Of a DNA stretch of 7,269 bases, positions 1-7,269 are shown one piece after another. Position 1 is the first letter of the stretch. Each line of letters begins with the position of its first letter. The notes under the pieces are model-generated. The model was given only the letters and a program-made list of their open reading frames with translations, was not told where the DNA came from and did no database searches. The stretch is from Synergistaceae bacterium (GTDB taxonomy: Bacteria > Synergistota > Synergistia > Synergistales > Synergistaceae): NCBI GenBank assembly GCA_031274465.1, contig JAISQC010000276.1:1-7269 (forward strand), given 5' to 3'. Made by a program: the position numbers and the translations under genes.

Positions 1-743
1 CCGCATGGGTCGAGCCCCGCGCCGACTCTTCCGGAGAGGCGCTCGCGCCCCATCGCGGCGGGCGACGAGAGCGTTCCGTTGCGTCCAAGAAATTCGGTCC
101 GGTCACAAGTTACGCTGGCGCCTCTGTCGTCGATATCGAAAAACGCCGTTCGCTCCGGGAACTCCGTGTTGTATGGATTTCTGGCGAATATCGCTCCGCT
201 GTTTGCGTCCCGCTCGGTAACGACGTGCATCGCGGTCTTGGGGCGCAGATCGCCGAGAACCCATTCGACGTAACCGGTAGCGGATAAACTCCGGGCTCTC
301 CCTGATATATTGCTAACCTTGATTATGATGAACTTGACCGAGGCGTCGAGTGCCACGTAAACCTGCATTTCCGAACGTATCCCGCGTTCGTTATGCTCAA
401 AAACGCTGTAACCGAAACCGTGCCGCGTGACGTACGGAGTGTCCCCGCAACATGGCTGAGGCGTCGGCGACCAGAAATAACCGCTCTGCTCGTCGCGCAG
501 GTAAAAGGCCTCTCCCTTCGAGTCGTTTACGGGGTCGTTCCCCCATGGAGTGAGCCGGAATTCGTGCGCGTTTTCTCCCCAGGTGTAAGCGAGGCCGTTT
601 TCCGAAACTACCGTCCCGAAATTCGGATTCGCCAGAACGTTGGCCCAAGGCATCGGCGTCGTGCGCCCGCGAGCCGTAGTGATGACATATTCCCGACCAT
701 CGGACGTAAAGCCGCCCAGGCCGTTGTAAAAGAGAAGGTCGTC
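1..743 (-). other. Domain: second GH94-type beta-sandwich, leading into the truncated phosphorylase module
   Basis: Residues about 2080-2326 contain LFYNGLGGFTSDGREYVI (2083-2100), MPWANVLANPNFG (2110-2122), LAYTWGENAHEFRLTPWGND (2130-2149) and FYLRDEQSGYFWSPT (2159-2173). The last visible residues are LSGRVGAGLDPC. These are among the most conserved stretches of NdvB/ChvB proteins and of GH94 cellobiose- and chitobiose-phosphorylase relatives. The catalytic (alpha/alpha)6 barrel with the proton-donor aspartate and phosphate site should follow but lies outside the window, so whether the phosphorylase is active cannot be judged here. Confidence 0.85.
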
Positions 744-3700
744 GCGGGGCTGCAGGGCAACGGTCGGAATTTCCGTTTCGCGGACGTAACGTTTCGGGTG
801 ACGGGAGACGCCGATATCCTTGGGGGTTCGTCCCCTAATCTGTTCGCCGAGCGTTCCTCTGGCGTCGGAAATCACGGCTCGGGCGACAGCCTGGATGAGG
901 ATGCGATCCTCTTCCGCGATACGGTCGGCCTGTCTCACGAAAACGCCGCCGCGGCGCGTCGTATCCTCCGCGCCTACAAGCTCCAGCACCTGATCGTGAA
1001 GCAATTGCCGATACCCAGCCCGGTCTTCGTCCCATATGACCAGATCCACAGCTAGTCCTTTCAGACGCCAGTACGCATGGGCCTGCAGCAATTGATGCAC
1101 CAGGTTGATGTTCTCGGGGTCCTCGATATGAAGCAGAACTATGGGCAGATCGCCTGAAATGGAATAGCCCCAAAGACCTGACTGACCTCTGTTGTTCTTT
1201 GCCAGAACTGCCGCGTCAGCCCGCCGCGACGCACCGGCGTAGATTATAGAGCCGGCCAGGCGGTTGTACAGTTGAGCGTCGGCCTCAGAGGCGTTCAGCT
1301 GGCGGAGCAACACTTGGCTGTGTGTCCAGGCCATGTCGAAAACGCGATCCGCCAATGAGCGATCGTGATATTTTTCCACCAGGCGGAGCGCCGCCTCACG
1401 GGTTTCGGCGACGCCGGAAATTATATCTATAGTCGCCGTTCCCTCGGCCTCTATAAATATACGGCAACGCACGGAGACCGCAGGATCGAGAACGGAACCC
1501 TCGCTGCCAGACAGAGTCTCGATTTTTTCGTCCATTACCTCTGGGTCGACGAGAGAGCGGCCGCGCCCGATGAACCTCGCCCTGTCGGTCTCGTATGATA
1601 TCTCTCCTGGCTCGGCGTCGTGTACGATCATCATGTGAAACATCCACGGCGAAAGCTCGCCTTCAGAGCGAGGACGTCGGGTGCAGAGGATCGCGCCTTG
1701 TCCGCGAAGAATCTCCGTCTGCACGAAGAGATTGCTGAACGCGGTATGAAGATCGTCCCCGGCTGGCGGCGCCAAGACGACCTCGGCAAAGCTGGTCGCC
1801 TCCAGAAAACGGCGCGTGAACGCGCGATTAGAGAGGCGGGTTCTTCTCAGTTCGATGTCGTCCTCCGGTGAAACGACTATCGTGGAGTGCGAGTCGTAAT
1901 TGCAGTGACGGCAGTGAAATTCGGCGCGTCCCTCGGAGAACGCGGCCTCGAAAAATTGCGCTTGTTTGAGTGTCGGTTGATGCGTCGTCGACCAAAATTC
2001 CCCGGTTTTAACGTCGCGCAGATAGCAGAAAGAGCCCCAGTTGTCGCTTGTTGCGTCCTCCCGCCAGCGGGTGATGGCCATGTCGTTCCAGCGGCTGTAC
2101 CCACCCCCGGCGTTGGTTATCATGACGTGATATTTGCCGTTTGACATCAGCAGCGTTTCGGGGTACGGCGTATCAGGCCGGTCGAAGACGCGGCTTGTCG
2201 TCTCTTCGCCGGTCGCTGTTTTCCTGAACTCCGGATATGCCGCCATGTGCGCGCGCCTTGCCGTCGCCTCCGGAATCTTCTCCTGAAGAAGCGTCAACGT
2301 CGCCTTGAACAGCGGTTCTGATTCGAATCGCCTATGCATCGGACGCCCCAGAAGAAGATGGTTCAAAGCGAGAAATCCCATGCCCTGATGGTGCGCCATG
2401 AAAGATTGCACCACAGCGCATGAATGTCCGCGCTGGAGCCGCGACGGAGTGTAGTCAACCGCCTCGTAGAACCCGTAACGCGCCTCTAACCCCTCCGCGG
2501 ACAAGCGCTCCAAGTTTCGGCACGCCTCCTCCGGAGCCACCATGAGCGCGAGAAGCGAGGCGTAGGGGGCGATGACGAGATCCTCCGCCAAACCGCGCTT
2601 GAGGCCGAGGCCCGGCGCCCCAAAGGCGTGATATTGATAGTCCTGATGCACGTCAAAAGAGTTGTAGCCGCACTCGGATATTCCCCACGGAAGAGAGAGT
2701 TTCTTTCCATAGGCTATCTGCCTGCTCACGCTCGCCCTGCATGTTTCATCGAGCAGAGTGTGATCGTAAGCCGGCATCACAAGAAGCGGCATCAGGTATT
2801 CGAACATCGATCCACTCCAGGATAAGAGGATTTGCTCCCCTCCAGCGGCGGCCAGCCGGCGTCCAAGAGCAAACCAGCTCTCCTGCGGCAGCAAGCCTTG
2901 CGCGATCCCGACGAAGACTGCCTGTCTCGCCTCCGACGCGAGAAGGTCATAGCAGCTCGGGTCGCGCCTCAGTTCGGAGACGTTGTAGCCGATAGACAGC
3001 AGATGCCGCGTTTCGTCGTATAGAAAACCGTACTCTATTTGGGAGAATGCCCCGCATTTTATTTCGAGCGCGTCGATATCGCGGGTTCGTTCGCGGGCGC
3101 GCCTTGCGCCCTCTTCAACAAATCGCTTCAACGCTTTGCCCTCGGTTTTTTGGAAGGCAAGAGAGTCTGGGTTATCGAGATTCCCCAACTCCCTCAAAGT
3201 CGGAATCTCATCCAACGCCGCGAGCTCCATCGATTCAAGCCGCTCCCACACCCATGGGGCAAGATGCCTCAGCTCGCCGAGAGCGTCCCGGCATTGCCGT
3301 ATAAAGGAGTCAAGGATATCCTGAGAATCTTGTGAAATATCCTCCCGGCCGGTCAGCGCCGAGGCGGAATCCGCCAAGCGCTCGAAGGACGCGCGAAGTC
3401 CCGTGAGAGTAACCGGAGGCTCTTGCGTAATGGACCTTAAATCACGCGACAGGCCTTCGATACCGAGCGTCGCCGCGTTTTGAGCCACGCAATGGCTTGA
3501 GGCCATTTCGAGGAGATCATGCAGGCTTTTGAAAATTTTCGGCTCTAAAATTTTGCGGTCCGCCAGTTCACGAAGGCCGGAGCGTAGCGTCAGCAGATGA
3601 CCGGCCAGGTTGCCGCTGTCCACCGATGAAATATAGAGGGGAGGCAGAGGGTCGAGGGTCAGCGTATCGTACCAGTTGAAGAAGTGCCCTCTGTGGCGCC

Positions 3701-6700
3701 GAAGCGCGCCCATCGTCGCAAAAGTATGAGCCGTGCGGTCTATGAGCTTTCCCGCGGATATAAAACCAAAATCGTATGCAGACAAGTTAGCCAGCAGCGC
3801 AAGTCCGATATTGGTGGGGGACGTGCGATGGGCCGTCCTCTCGACTGGGTATTCCTGATAATTATCGGGAGGCAGCCAATTGTCCTCGGGCCCGACGAAA
3901 GTTTCAAAGAACCCCCATGTATGCCTGGCAATACGCCTCAGAAATTGATGCTGGGCGGGGCTGAGCTTTTCATGTCGTTGAATCGACGTGGAGCTGATCC
4001 GCCAGGCGGCGGCCGGGGATAAAAGCCAGAGCGCCAGTATGGGAAGCGCCGCGGGGAGCGCCGAAGGGGAACACGCCGCGAGCGCCGAAGCAGCGAGCAC
4101 AGCTGCGAACGGGCCGATCCACATCTCTTTTAAAGAAGCGCCCAAGCCCGCGCGAGCGCCCTTGTCCGCGTCGTCTGAAGGATTCCATTGGAGCAATTGC
4201 TTGTGCGTTATCGTCATCCGCCATAGGGCGAGCGTCATAGCGCCGAGGCTGTAAAAAGCCTCGTAGGGCAGGCAAGCAAGCGAAAAGCAGACCTGCGCGC
4301 AGCTTCGAGCGATTTGGCTTGTCGAGGATAAAATCTGTTGTCTCAGGGTCCTGTCGGCCGATTTGTTCAAAAAGCTGAAAATGGACGGGACGAGCGACGG
4401 GATCAGCATTACTCCCGCCGCAACCGCTGTCCAAAACCCGGGAGAGGGTAGCGCAAACCAGGCCAGCAGAAGCATCGCCGTCATTGTCGCCGCCGTTAGG
4501 CTGCGCCTTAAATTATCGAATATTTTCCAGCGGGACAGCGGCGACAGCGGATTTTTCAGTCTGCCGGACGCCGGCGCTGGGACGAGGGGTAATACCCAGC
4601 TCGCTATCTGCCAGTCGCCGCGAATCCACCTGCGCCTTCGGGCGACGTCCGCCGCGTACCGGGAGGGGAACTTTTCGTACAGCTGAACGTCGCTCAGCAG
4701 CCCGGCTCGGGCGTAGCACCCCTCCAGGAGGTCGTGGCTCAGTATCCGGTTCTCCGGGAAACGCCCGTCTGTCGCCTGCCGGAAGGCGTCCACAGAGTAA
4801 ATGCCCTTGCCTATAAAAGACCCCTCTTTAAACAAATCCTGATACACATCGGAAACAGCGCGGGTGTAGGGGTCTATGCCGATTTCGGAGACGGACATCC
4901 TGGCGAACAGCGACCTGTGAGCGCTGGGAAGCGTCATCGCCACGCGAGGCTGCAAGATACCGTACCCCTCGACGACACGCCCCTGTTTTTCATCGTAACG
5001 CGGGCGGTTGAGCGGGTGCGCCATAGCGCCCACGAATTGCTGGGCGGTATCCCGCGCCAGTTGCGTGTCGGCGTCCAGGGTAATGACATATTGAATCTCG
5101 GTCAGAATGGCGACGTCTCCGACGACAACCGAAAAGCATTCGGCATATTTCGTCTCGTCGCGCAAAAAACCATTCAGATCCGAGAGCTTACCGCGCTTTC
5201 GCTCGCGCCCCATCCAAACCCCCTCTTGCGGGTTCCATCGGCGGGGGCGATGAAATAGGAAAAAAGCCGAAAACACGCCATCTTCTGGATGTCTATATTT
5301 TTCGTTGAGCCCTTCAATTTTCGAAACGGCCAGTTGAAGAAGCGGCCCGTCCTCGGGCGCGCATTCACAGGGCGAGTCGCAAAAATCGGTGAGAAGGGCG
5401 AAGTGGAGGCGCTTATCACGATTGCCGAGGAAGCGAATCTCAAGTGCGCCAACTAGGTTCCCGATGGCGCTTGCATCGGTCAGCATCGCCGGAATAACGA
5501 CCAGCGTCCGCAAATCTTCTGGGATTCCTTTGGAAAAATCCATCCGGGGCAGAGGATAAGGCGTTACGAGCAGGGTAGCGAGCCAATTGGTCAAGGCGAT
5601 TGCCATGTCCCCGACGCAGAGCGCAAGAAGCAGTCCGAGCGGCAGGAAAGACGCTCCATAGGCTCCGTCGCCGGCCGCCTTGGATAAAAGGCCGTACGTG
5701 ATAAAAACTGTGATGAACGCAGCGGAAGCGGCATATATGGATAAAGGGGACCTGCGGCAGATTCCGCGCAGAACGCCCCTCGGAGCAAACCGAACTCCGA
5801 CCCGCCGTTCGAGCTCTTCCAGCCCCTTGTCGATGAGATAAAACCCCACATGAGCGCTACGATCCTGGACGCCAGTCCGCGCCGCAGCCTCCGTCGCCAG
5901 TTGCAAAACCAGGGCGGCGACCTGCTCCTCCGAGTTGGCGCACTCCTTCGCAACCTTTTCAACCCTGTGGCGATAACGGTCGCGGGTGGTGAAATCCATC
6001 CCGGCGTACACGCCCGCCGGATCCTTCGACAAAGTATGCTCGACCGCGCTCATTTCCTCCACGAACGTCCGCCAGTCCATGGCGTCTATGACGCGAAGGC
6101 TTCCGATGCAGTTGGCCATAGATACCTGATACCCCGCCTGCAGCTGGTTTTCGGTGTTGATCGACTGCTCGACGGTCAAATTCATCTCGGACAGTTGCCC
6201 GGAGAGCCACATCAGCGACAACTCCAGCGCGGATCTCGAACCTTTGACGCGGCGCGTGAGCTCAGCCACGAAAGCTGTGGTCAAAACGGGCGTCGAGCGA
6301 ACCATGTCCGCTATGACCCCTATCAACGCGCTCGGTTCTTCTGAGGACGCGGCAATCATGCGCTCCGCCCATTCGCCGGCGAGAATTTTTTCGAACCTGT
6401 TGGCCGCGATCAAGGTTGCGACGCGCCGCAGGTTTTCGATTATCCCAAGCCGCAGCATGATAGGTATTGCCCAAAGCTCGCCCAGCTTCAGGGAATTTAC
6501 GGATTGATAGGCGCTAACGAAGCTCTTCAGCCCTTCTGGGTCGACGCGCCCGTCTCCGTGCAAAATAGTTTCCAGCGCAATGTCGTACACCCGCGGCAAT
6601 CCCGCCGACAGACTGCTCGACAAACAGGGCAGTCCCTGGCTGTATCCTTTTGGCAAATGCTGCCGGGCCGTTCGTATTTGTTCTTCGATTACGTAGAAAT

Positions 6701-6980
6701 TATCGAGGAGCCATTCGCCGGCCGGAGTGACGCTGCGCTCGGTCTTCAAGTCGTTGATCAGCACGTTATGCGCCCCGATCAGCAGATTTTCATTCTCGAC
6801 CAGCCGAACGAGAAGGCGCTCGCGAGAACGGCCTGTTTTCAAGCGATGTTTCGAAGCGAGTATTCTACCGTGTTCCTCTCTTTGTTCCGCGTTGAACAAC
6901 CCCAGCCTGAGCGGCAGTTCGTCGCCGATATGCTTTCGGCGCGCAAAAATATTCCAAATGGTCTTGCCGGGTATTTTCAT
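1..6980 (-). CDS. ndvB: Cyclic beta-1,2-glucan synthase (NdvB/ChvB/Cgs family), 3' end beyond the window
   Basis: This inner-membrane enzyme makes cyclic beta-1,2-glucan from UDP-glucose by initiation, elongation, cyclization and phosphorolytic length control in one chain. The frame is open for 2326 codons with no frameshift; relatives are about 2800 residues long, so about 500 residues are missing at the left edge. Visible in order: conserved N-terminal motifs (PAGEWLLDNF at 86-95, LGELWAIPIMLRL from 166, MDFTTRDRYRH from 328); membrane segments near 412-432 and 445-470; GT84 core with D532, DAD at 636-638, HDLLEG at 749-754 and RRRRW at 781-785; more membrane segments between 828 and 993; cyclization domain about 1010-1545; two GH94-type beta-sandwich regions from 1612 and from 2082. 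The ATG at 6980 is chosen because GGGAG lies 5 bases upstream; a GTG at 7022 lacks a ribosome binding site, and an in-frame TAG is at 7115-7113. No partner gene is visible, and the gene appears to have its own promoter. The family assignment is very secure; the symbol could equally be chvB or cgs. Confidence 0.96.
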   Translation of the reverse strand, partial: MKIPGKTIWNIFARRKHIGDELPLRLGLFNAEQREEHGRILASKHRLKTGRSRERLLVRLVENENLLIGAHNVLINDLKTERSVTPAGEWLLDNFYVIEEQIRTARQHLPKGYSQGLPCLSSSLSAGLPRVYDIALETILHGDGRVDPEGLKSFVSAYQSVNSLKLGELWAIPIMLRLGIIENLRRVATLIAANRFEKILAGEWAERMIAASSEEPSALIGVIADMVRSTPVLTTAFVAELTRRVKGSRSALELSLMWLSGQLSEMNLTVEQSINTENQLQAGYQVSMANCIGSLRVIDAMDWRTFVEEMSAVEHTLSKDPAGVYAGMDFTTRDRYRHRVEKVAKECANSEEQVAALVLQLATEAAARTGVQDRSAHVGFYLIDKGLEELERRVGVRFAPRGVLRGICRRSPLSIYAASAAFITVFITYGLLSKAAGDGAYGASFLPLGLLLALCVGDMAIALTNWLATLLVTPYPLPRMDFSKGIPEDLRTLVVIPAMLTDASAIGNLVGALEIRFLGNRDKRLHFALLTDFCDSPCECAPEDGPLLQLAVSKIEGLNEKYRHPEDGVFSAFFLFHRPRRWNPQEGVWMGRERKRGKLSDLNGFLRDETKYAECFSVVVGDVAILTEIQYVITLDADTQLARDTAQQFVGAMAHPLNRPRYDEKQGRVVEGYGILQPRVAMTLPSAHRSLFARMSVSEIGIDPYTRAVSDVYQDLFKEGSFIGKGIYSVDAFRQATDGRFPENRILSHDLLEGCYARAGLLSDVQLYEKFPSRYAADVARRRRWIRGDWQIASWVLPLVPAPASGRLKNPLSPLSRWKIFDNLRRSLTAATMTAMLLLAWFALPSPGFWTAVAAGVMLIPSLVPSIFSFLNKSADRTLRQQILSSTSQIARSCAQVCFSLACLPYEAFYSLGAMTLALWRMTITHKQLLQWNPSDDADKGARAGLGASLKEMWIGPFAAVLAASALAACSPSALPAALPILALWLLSPAAAWRISSTSIQRHEKLSPAQHQFLRRIARHTWGFFETFVGPEDNWLPPDNYQEYPVERTAHRTSPTNIGLALLANLSAYDFGFISAGKLIDRTAHTFATMGALRRHRGHFFNWYDTLTLDPLPPLYISSVDSGNLAGHLLTLRSGLRELADRKILEPKIFKSLHDLLEMASSHCVAQNAATLGIEGLSRDLRSITQEPPVTLTGLRASFERLADSASALTGREDISQDSQDILDSFIRQCRDALGELRHLAPWVWERLESMELAALDEIPTLRELGNLDNPDSLAFQKTEGKALKRFVEEGARRARERTRDIDALEIKCGAFSQIEYGFLYDETRHLLSIGYNVSELRRDPSCYDLLASEARQAVFVGIAQGLLPQESWFALGRRLAAAGGEQILLSWSGSMFEYLMPLLVMPAYDHTLLDETCRASVSRQIAYGKKLSLPWGISECGYNSFDVHQDYQYHAFGAPGLGLKRGLAEDLVIAPYASLLALMVAPEEACRNLERLSAEGLEARYGFYEAVDYTPSRLQRGHSCAVVQSFMAHHQGMGFLALNHLLLGRPMHRRFESEPLFKATLTLLQEKIPEATARRAHMAAYPEFRKTATGEETTSRVFDRPDTPYPETLLMSNGKYHVMITNAGGGYSRWNDMAITRWREDATSDNWGSFCYLRDVKTGEFWSTTHQPTLKQAQFFEAAFSEGRAEFHCRHCNYDSHSTIVVSPEDDIELRRTRLSNRAFTRRFLEATSFAEVVLAPPAGDDLHTAFSNLFVQTEILRGQGAILCTRRPRSEGELSPWMFHMMIVHDAEPGEISYETDRARFIGRGRSLVDPEVMDEKIETLSGSEGSVLDPAVSVRCRIFIEAEGTATIDIISGVAETREAALRLVEKYHDRSLADRVFDMAWTHSQVLLRQLNASEADAQLYNRLAGSIIYAGASRRADAAVLAKNNRGQSGLWGYSISGDLPIVLLHIEDPENINLVHQLLQAHAYWRLKGLAVDLVIWDEDRAGYRQLLHDQVLELVGAEDTTRRGGVFVRQADRIAEEDRILIQAVARAVISDARGTLGEQIRGRTPKDIGVSRHPKRYVRETEIPTVALQPRDDLLFYNGLGGFTSDGREYVITTARGRTTPMPWANVLANPNFGTVVSENGLAYTWGENAHEFRLTPWGNDPVNDSKGEAFYLRDEQSGYFWSPTPQPCCGDTPYVTRHGFGYSVFEHNERGIRSEMQVYVALDASVKFIIIKVSNISGRARSLSATGYVEWVLGDLRPKTAMHVVTERDANSGAIFARNPYNTEFPERTAFFDIDDRGASVTCDRTEFLGRNGTLSSPAAMGRERLSGRVGAGLDPC
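1371..2183 (-). other. Domain: first GH94-type beta-sandwich region
   Basis: Residues about 1600-1870 resemble the N-terminal beta-supersandwich found in GH94 phosphorylases. The signature starts at MSNGKYHVMITNAGGGYSRW (1612-1631) and continues with TRWREDATSDNWG (1637-1649) and CYLRDVKTGEFW (1652-1663). A mainly helical linker follows, containing LWGYSISGDLP at 1936-1946, a sequence also conserved in family members. This copy has no helical catalytic barrel of its own directly attached, so a structural or chain-binding role is likely; that role is inferred. Confidence 0.75.
2346..3953 (-). other. Domain: cyclization domain (GH189, glycoamylase-like fold)
   Basis: Residues about 1010-1545 match the (alpha/alpha)6 middle domain of cyclic glucan synthases, which closes linear beta-1,2-glucan into a ring by transglycosylation without hydrolysis. 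Recognisable landmarks are NWLPPDNYQE at 1034-1043, HRTSPTNIG at 1051-1059, FFNWYDT at 1100-1106, VDSGNLAGHL at 1120-1129, YDETRHLLSIGYN from 1321, CYDLLASEAR from 1343, WSGSMFEYLMP from 1388, PWGISECGYN ending at 1440, YEAVDYTPSR from 1505 and MAHHQGMG at 1528-1535. E1350 in SEAR and E1436 in SEC are the best candidates for the catalytic glutamates, judged by strict motif context. The stretch about 1140-1310 is a less conserved helical insertion rich in charged residues. Confidence 0.85.
3990..4500 (-). other. Second membrane-segment cluster of the synthase
   Basis: Residues about 828-996 are dominated by hydrophobic stretches: about 828-844, 849-871, a weaker one at 895-920, and 955-992, which is long enough for one or two spans with prolines and small residues. 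Together with the two segments near 412-432 and 445-470 this matches the multi-span topology of the family, with the glycosyltransferase core in the cytoplasm between the clusters. The count and borders are judged by eye from hydrophobicity. Assigning the sides of the membrane relies on what is known for the Agrobacterium and Brucella proteins. Confidence 0.7.
4581..5528 (-). other. Domain: GT84 glycosyltransferase core of the synthase
   Basis: Residues about 485-800 form the GT-A type transferase that polymerises glucose from UDP-glucose on the cytoplasmic face. The processive beta-glycosyltransferase signature is complete: D532 in ALLTDF, the DxD pair D636/D638 in ITLDADTQ, the general-base aspartate D750 in SHDLLEG, and R781-R782-R783-R784-W785 followed by IRGDWQ. 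This is the Q/RxxRW motif of the family with Arg in place of Gln at the first position, as is known for cyclic glucan synthases. The core lies between two membrane clusters, as expected for a glucan-extruding synthase. Domain limits are approximate. Confidence 0.9.
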
Positions 6981-6996
6981 CGATTCTCCCTTCCTT
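6981..6996 (-). promoter_or_regulatory. Ribosome binding site of the synthase gene
   Basis: On the minus strand the purine-rich run AAGGAAGGGAGA directly precedes the ATG. GGGAG at 6990-6986 leaves a 5-base spacer and AAGGA at 6996-6992 an 11-base spacer, so either could pair with the 16S anti-Shine-Dalgarno sequence. It decides the start over the upstream in-frame GTG at 7022, which has no such run. Confidence 0.75.
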
Positions 6997-7025
6997 GAGC
7001 CGGGGTATAAGAAAGCGAACACATA

Positions 7026-7048
7026 GCGCGCAAACGCGCCGCACGGCG
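7026..7048. repeat. Overlapping GC-rich inverted repeats in the 5' leader
   Basis: Two short perfect inverted repeats overlap: GCGCG-CAAA-CGCGC at 7026-7039 and CGCCG-CA-CGGCG at 7037-7048. They share bases, so only one stem can form at a time. They lie between the possible -35 boxes and the ribosome binding site. They could be a protein-binding site or alternative leader hairpins, or merely chance in a GC-rich stretch. Confidence 0.35.
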
Positions 7049-7059
7049 TCAAAATTTCA

Positions 7060-7088
7060 TATGAGTTCCATCTGACGAAGGGCGTCAA
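7060..7088 (-). promoter_or_regulatory. Possible sigma-70-type promoter for the synthase gene
   Basis: A minus-strand TTGACG box at 7088-7083 is followed after 17 bases by CTCATA (7065-7060), or after 18 bases by TCATAT. The -35 box is good but the -10 is weak. A second TTGACG at 7052-7047 could serve a nearer promoter, with CGCTAT about 18 bases downstream. Both lie about 70-110 bases before the start codon, a reasonable place for the promoter of a monocistronic gene. This is motif reading only. Confidence 0.3.
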
Positions 7089-7149
7089 GGCAATGTCAGG
7101 TGAGCGGCGCAACTAACATGAACGTGCTTGTATACTGGTTCGATTCGTT

Positions 7150-7178
7150 AAAAAACCCCGCAATTCTTCAACGCAGGG
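7150..7178 (-). terminator. Weak Rho-independent terminator-like hairpin
   Basis: Read on the minus strand, CCCTGC (7178-7173) can pair with GCGGGG (7161-7156) across an 11-base loop with one G-T wobble, followed immediately by six T (7155-7150). It would stop transcription arriving from an upstream minus-strand gene, which would make the synthase an independent unit. The stem is short and the loop large, so confidence is low. Confidence 0.3.
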
Positions 7179-7269
7179 CGAGAGTCGATCACACTGGATA
7201 ATTCATAAATGTATTGTGTATTTATAAAAATCTTCTTCAGATCATAACGCAAAACGCTCGTACTGTCCA

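Larger units (their letters stand above)
6981..7269. other. Upstream intergenic region
   Basis: This 289-base region precedes the synthase. Its right part (about 7185-7260) is clearly AT-rich compared with the gene, and its left part is GC-rich. It holds the ribosome binding site, promoter candidates, inverted repeats and terminator-like hairpin listed separately. A minus-strand frame is open from the window edge (7267) to a TAA at 7150-7148 (39 codons) and could be the tail of an upstream gene, but its stop falls inside the T tract and its peptide is not recognised. No RNA gene or known riboswitch pattern was seen. Confidence 0.6.

Noticed and set aside
650..840. Suspected frameshift between the linker and the second GH94 beta-sandwich
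   Set aside because: Careful re-reading gave one continuous frame through GRTPKDIGVSRHPKRYVRE and DDLLFYNGLGGF; the apparent break was a reading slip over a run of C residues.
393..1055. Plus-strand 220-codon open frame
   Set aside because: It lies antisense to a strongly conserved part of the synthase and shares the same triplet register, so its openness only reflects few TTA, CTA and TCA codons in the real gene. The product resembles no known family.
3970..4434. Minus-strand 154-codon open frame in another frame
   Set aside because: It overlaps the membrane cluster of the synthase, whose main frame has clear hydrophobic spans and continues unbroken on both sides.
4734..5258. Plus-strand 174-codon open frame
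   Set aside because: Antisense and in codon register with the conserved GT84 core (DAD and HDLLEG motifs); no independent evidence for a gene.
5850..6998. Plus-strand 164-codon open frames at 5850-6344 and 6504-6998
   Set aside because: Both are antisense to the N-terminal domain in the same register, with no ribosome binding site or recognisable protein features.
7118..7201. Plus-strand 27-codon open frame starting with ATG in the intergenic region
   Set aside because: Only a poor, distant ribosome binding site, no recognisable peptide, and it overlaps the terminator-like hairpin on the opposite strand.

Overview
The window is almost entirely one very large minus-strand gene. An uninterrupted reading frame starts at an ATG at 6980 and runs leftwards to the window edge without a stop, giving 2326 complete codons. 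By recognisable motifs it encodes a cyclic beta-1,2-glucan synthase of the NdvB/ChvB/Cgs family. These are inner-membrane proteins of about 2800 residues, so roughly the last 500 residues, including the GH94 phosphorylase catalytic domain, should lie beyond position 1.

Layout in the direction of transcription (right to left): positions 7269-6981 are a 289-base upstream region with a weak terminator-like hairpin, two TTGACG boxes, GC-rich inverted repeats and a good ribosome binding site. Positions 6980-5529 encode a helical cytoplasmic N-terminal region with the first membrane segments. Positions 5528-4581 encode the GT84 glycosyltransferase core. Positions about 4500-3990 encode a second membrane cluster. 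Positions about 3953-2346 encode the (alpha/alpha)6 cyclization domain (GH189, Pfam 'glycoamylase'-like). Positions about 2183-1371 encode a first GH94-type beta-sandwich, and 743-1 encode a second, complete enough to recognise, at which the window ends.

In the family model the parts cooperate in one polypeptide. The glycosyltransferase builds a linear beta-1,2-glucan from UDP-glucose, the cyclization domain closes it by transglycosylation, and the C-terminal GH94 module trims the linear chain by phosphorolysis so that ring size stays narrow. The cyclic product is exported to the periplasm and serves in osmoadaptation and host interaction.

The organism is most likely an alphaproteobacterium (Rhizobiales/Hyphomicrobiales type). 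This rests on the protein family and a GC-rich composition and is an inference. I found no RNA gene, mobile element, CRISPR array or evidence of an undescribed system. All longer plus-strand reading frames are antisense shadows of the synthase gene.
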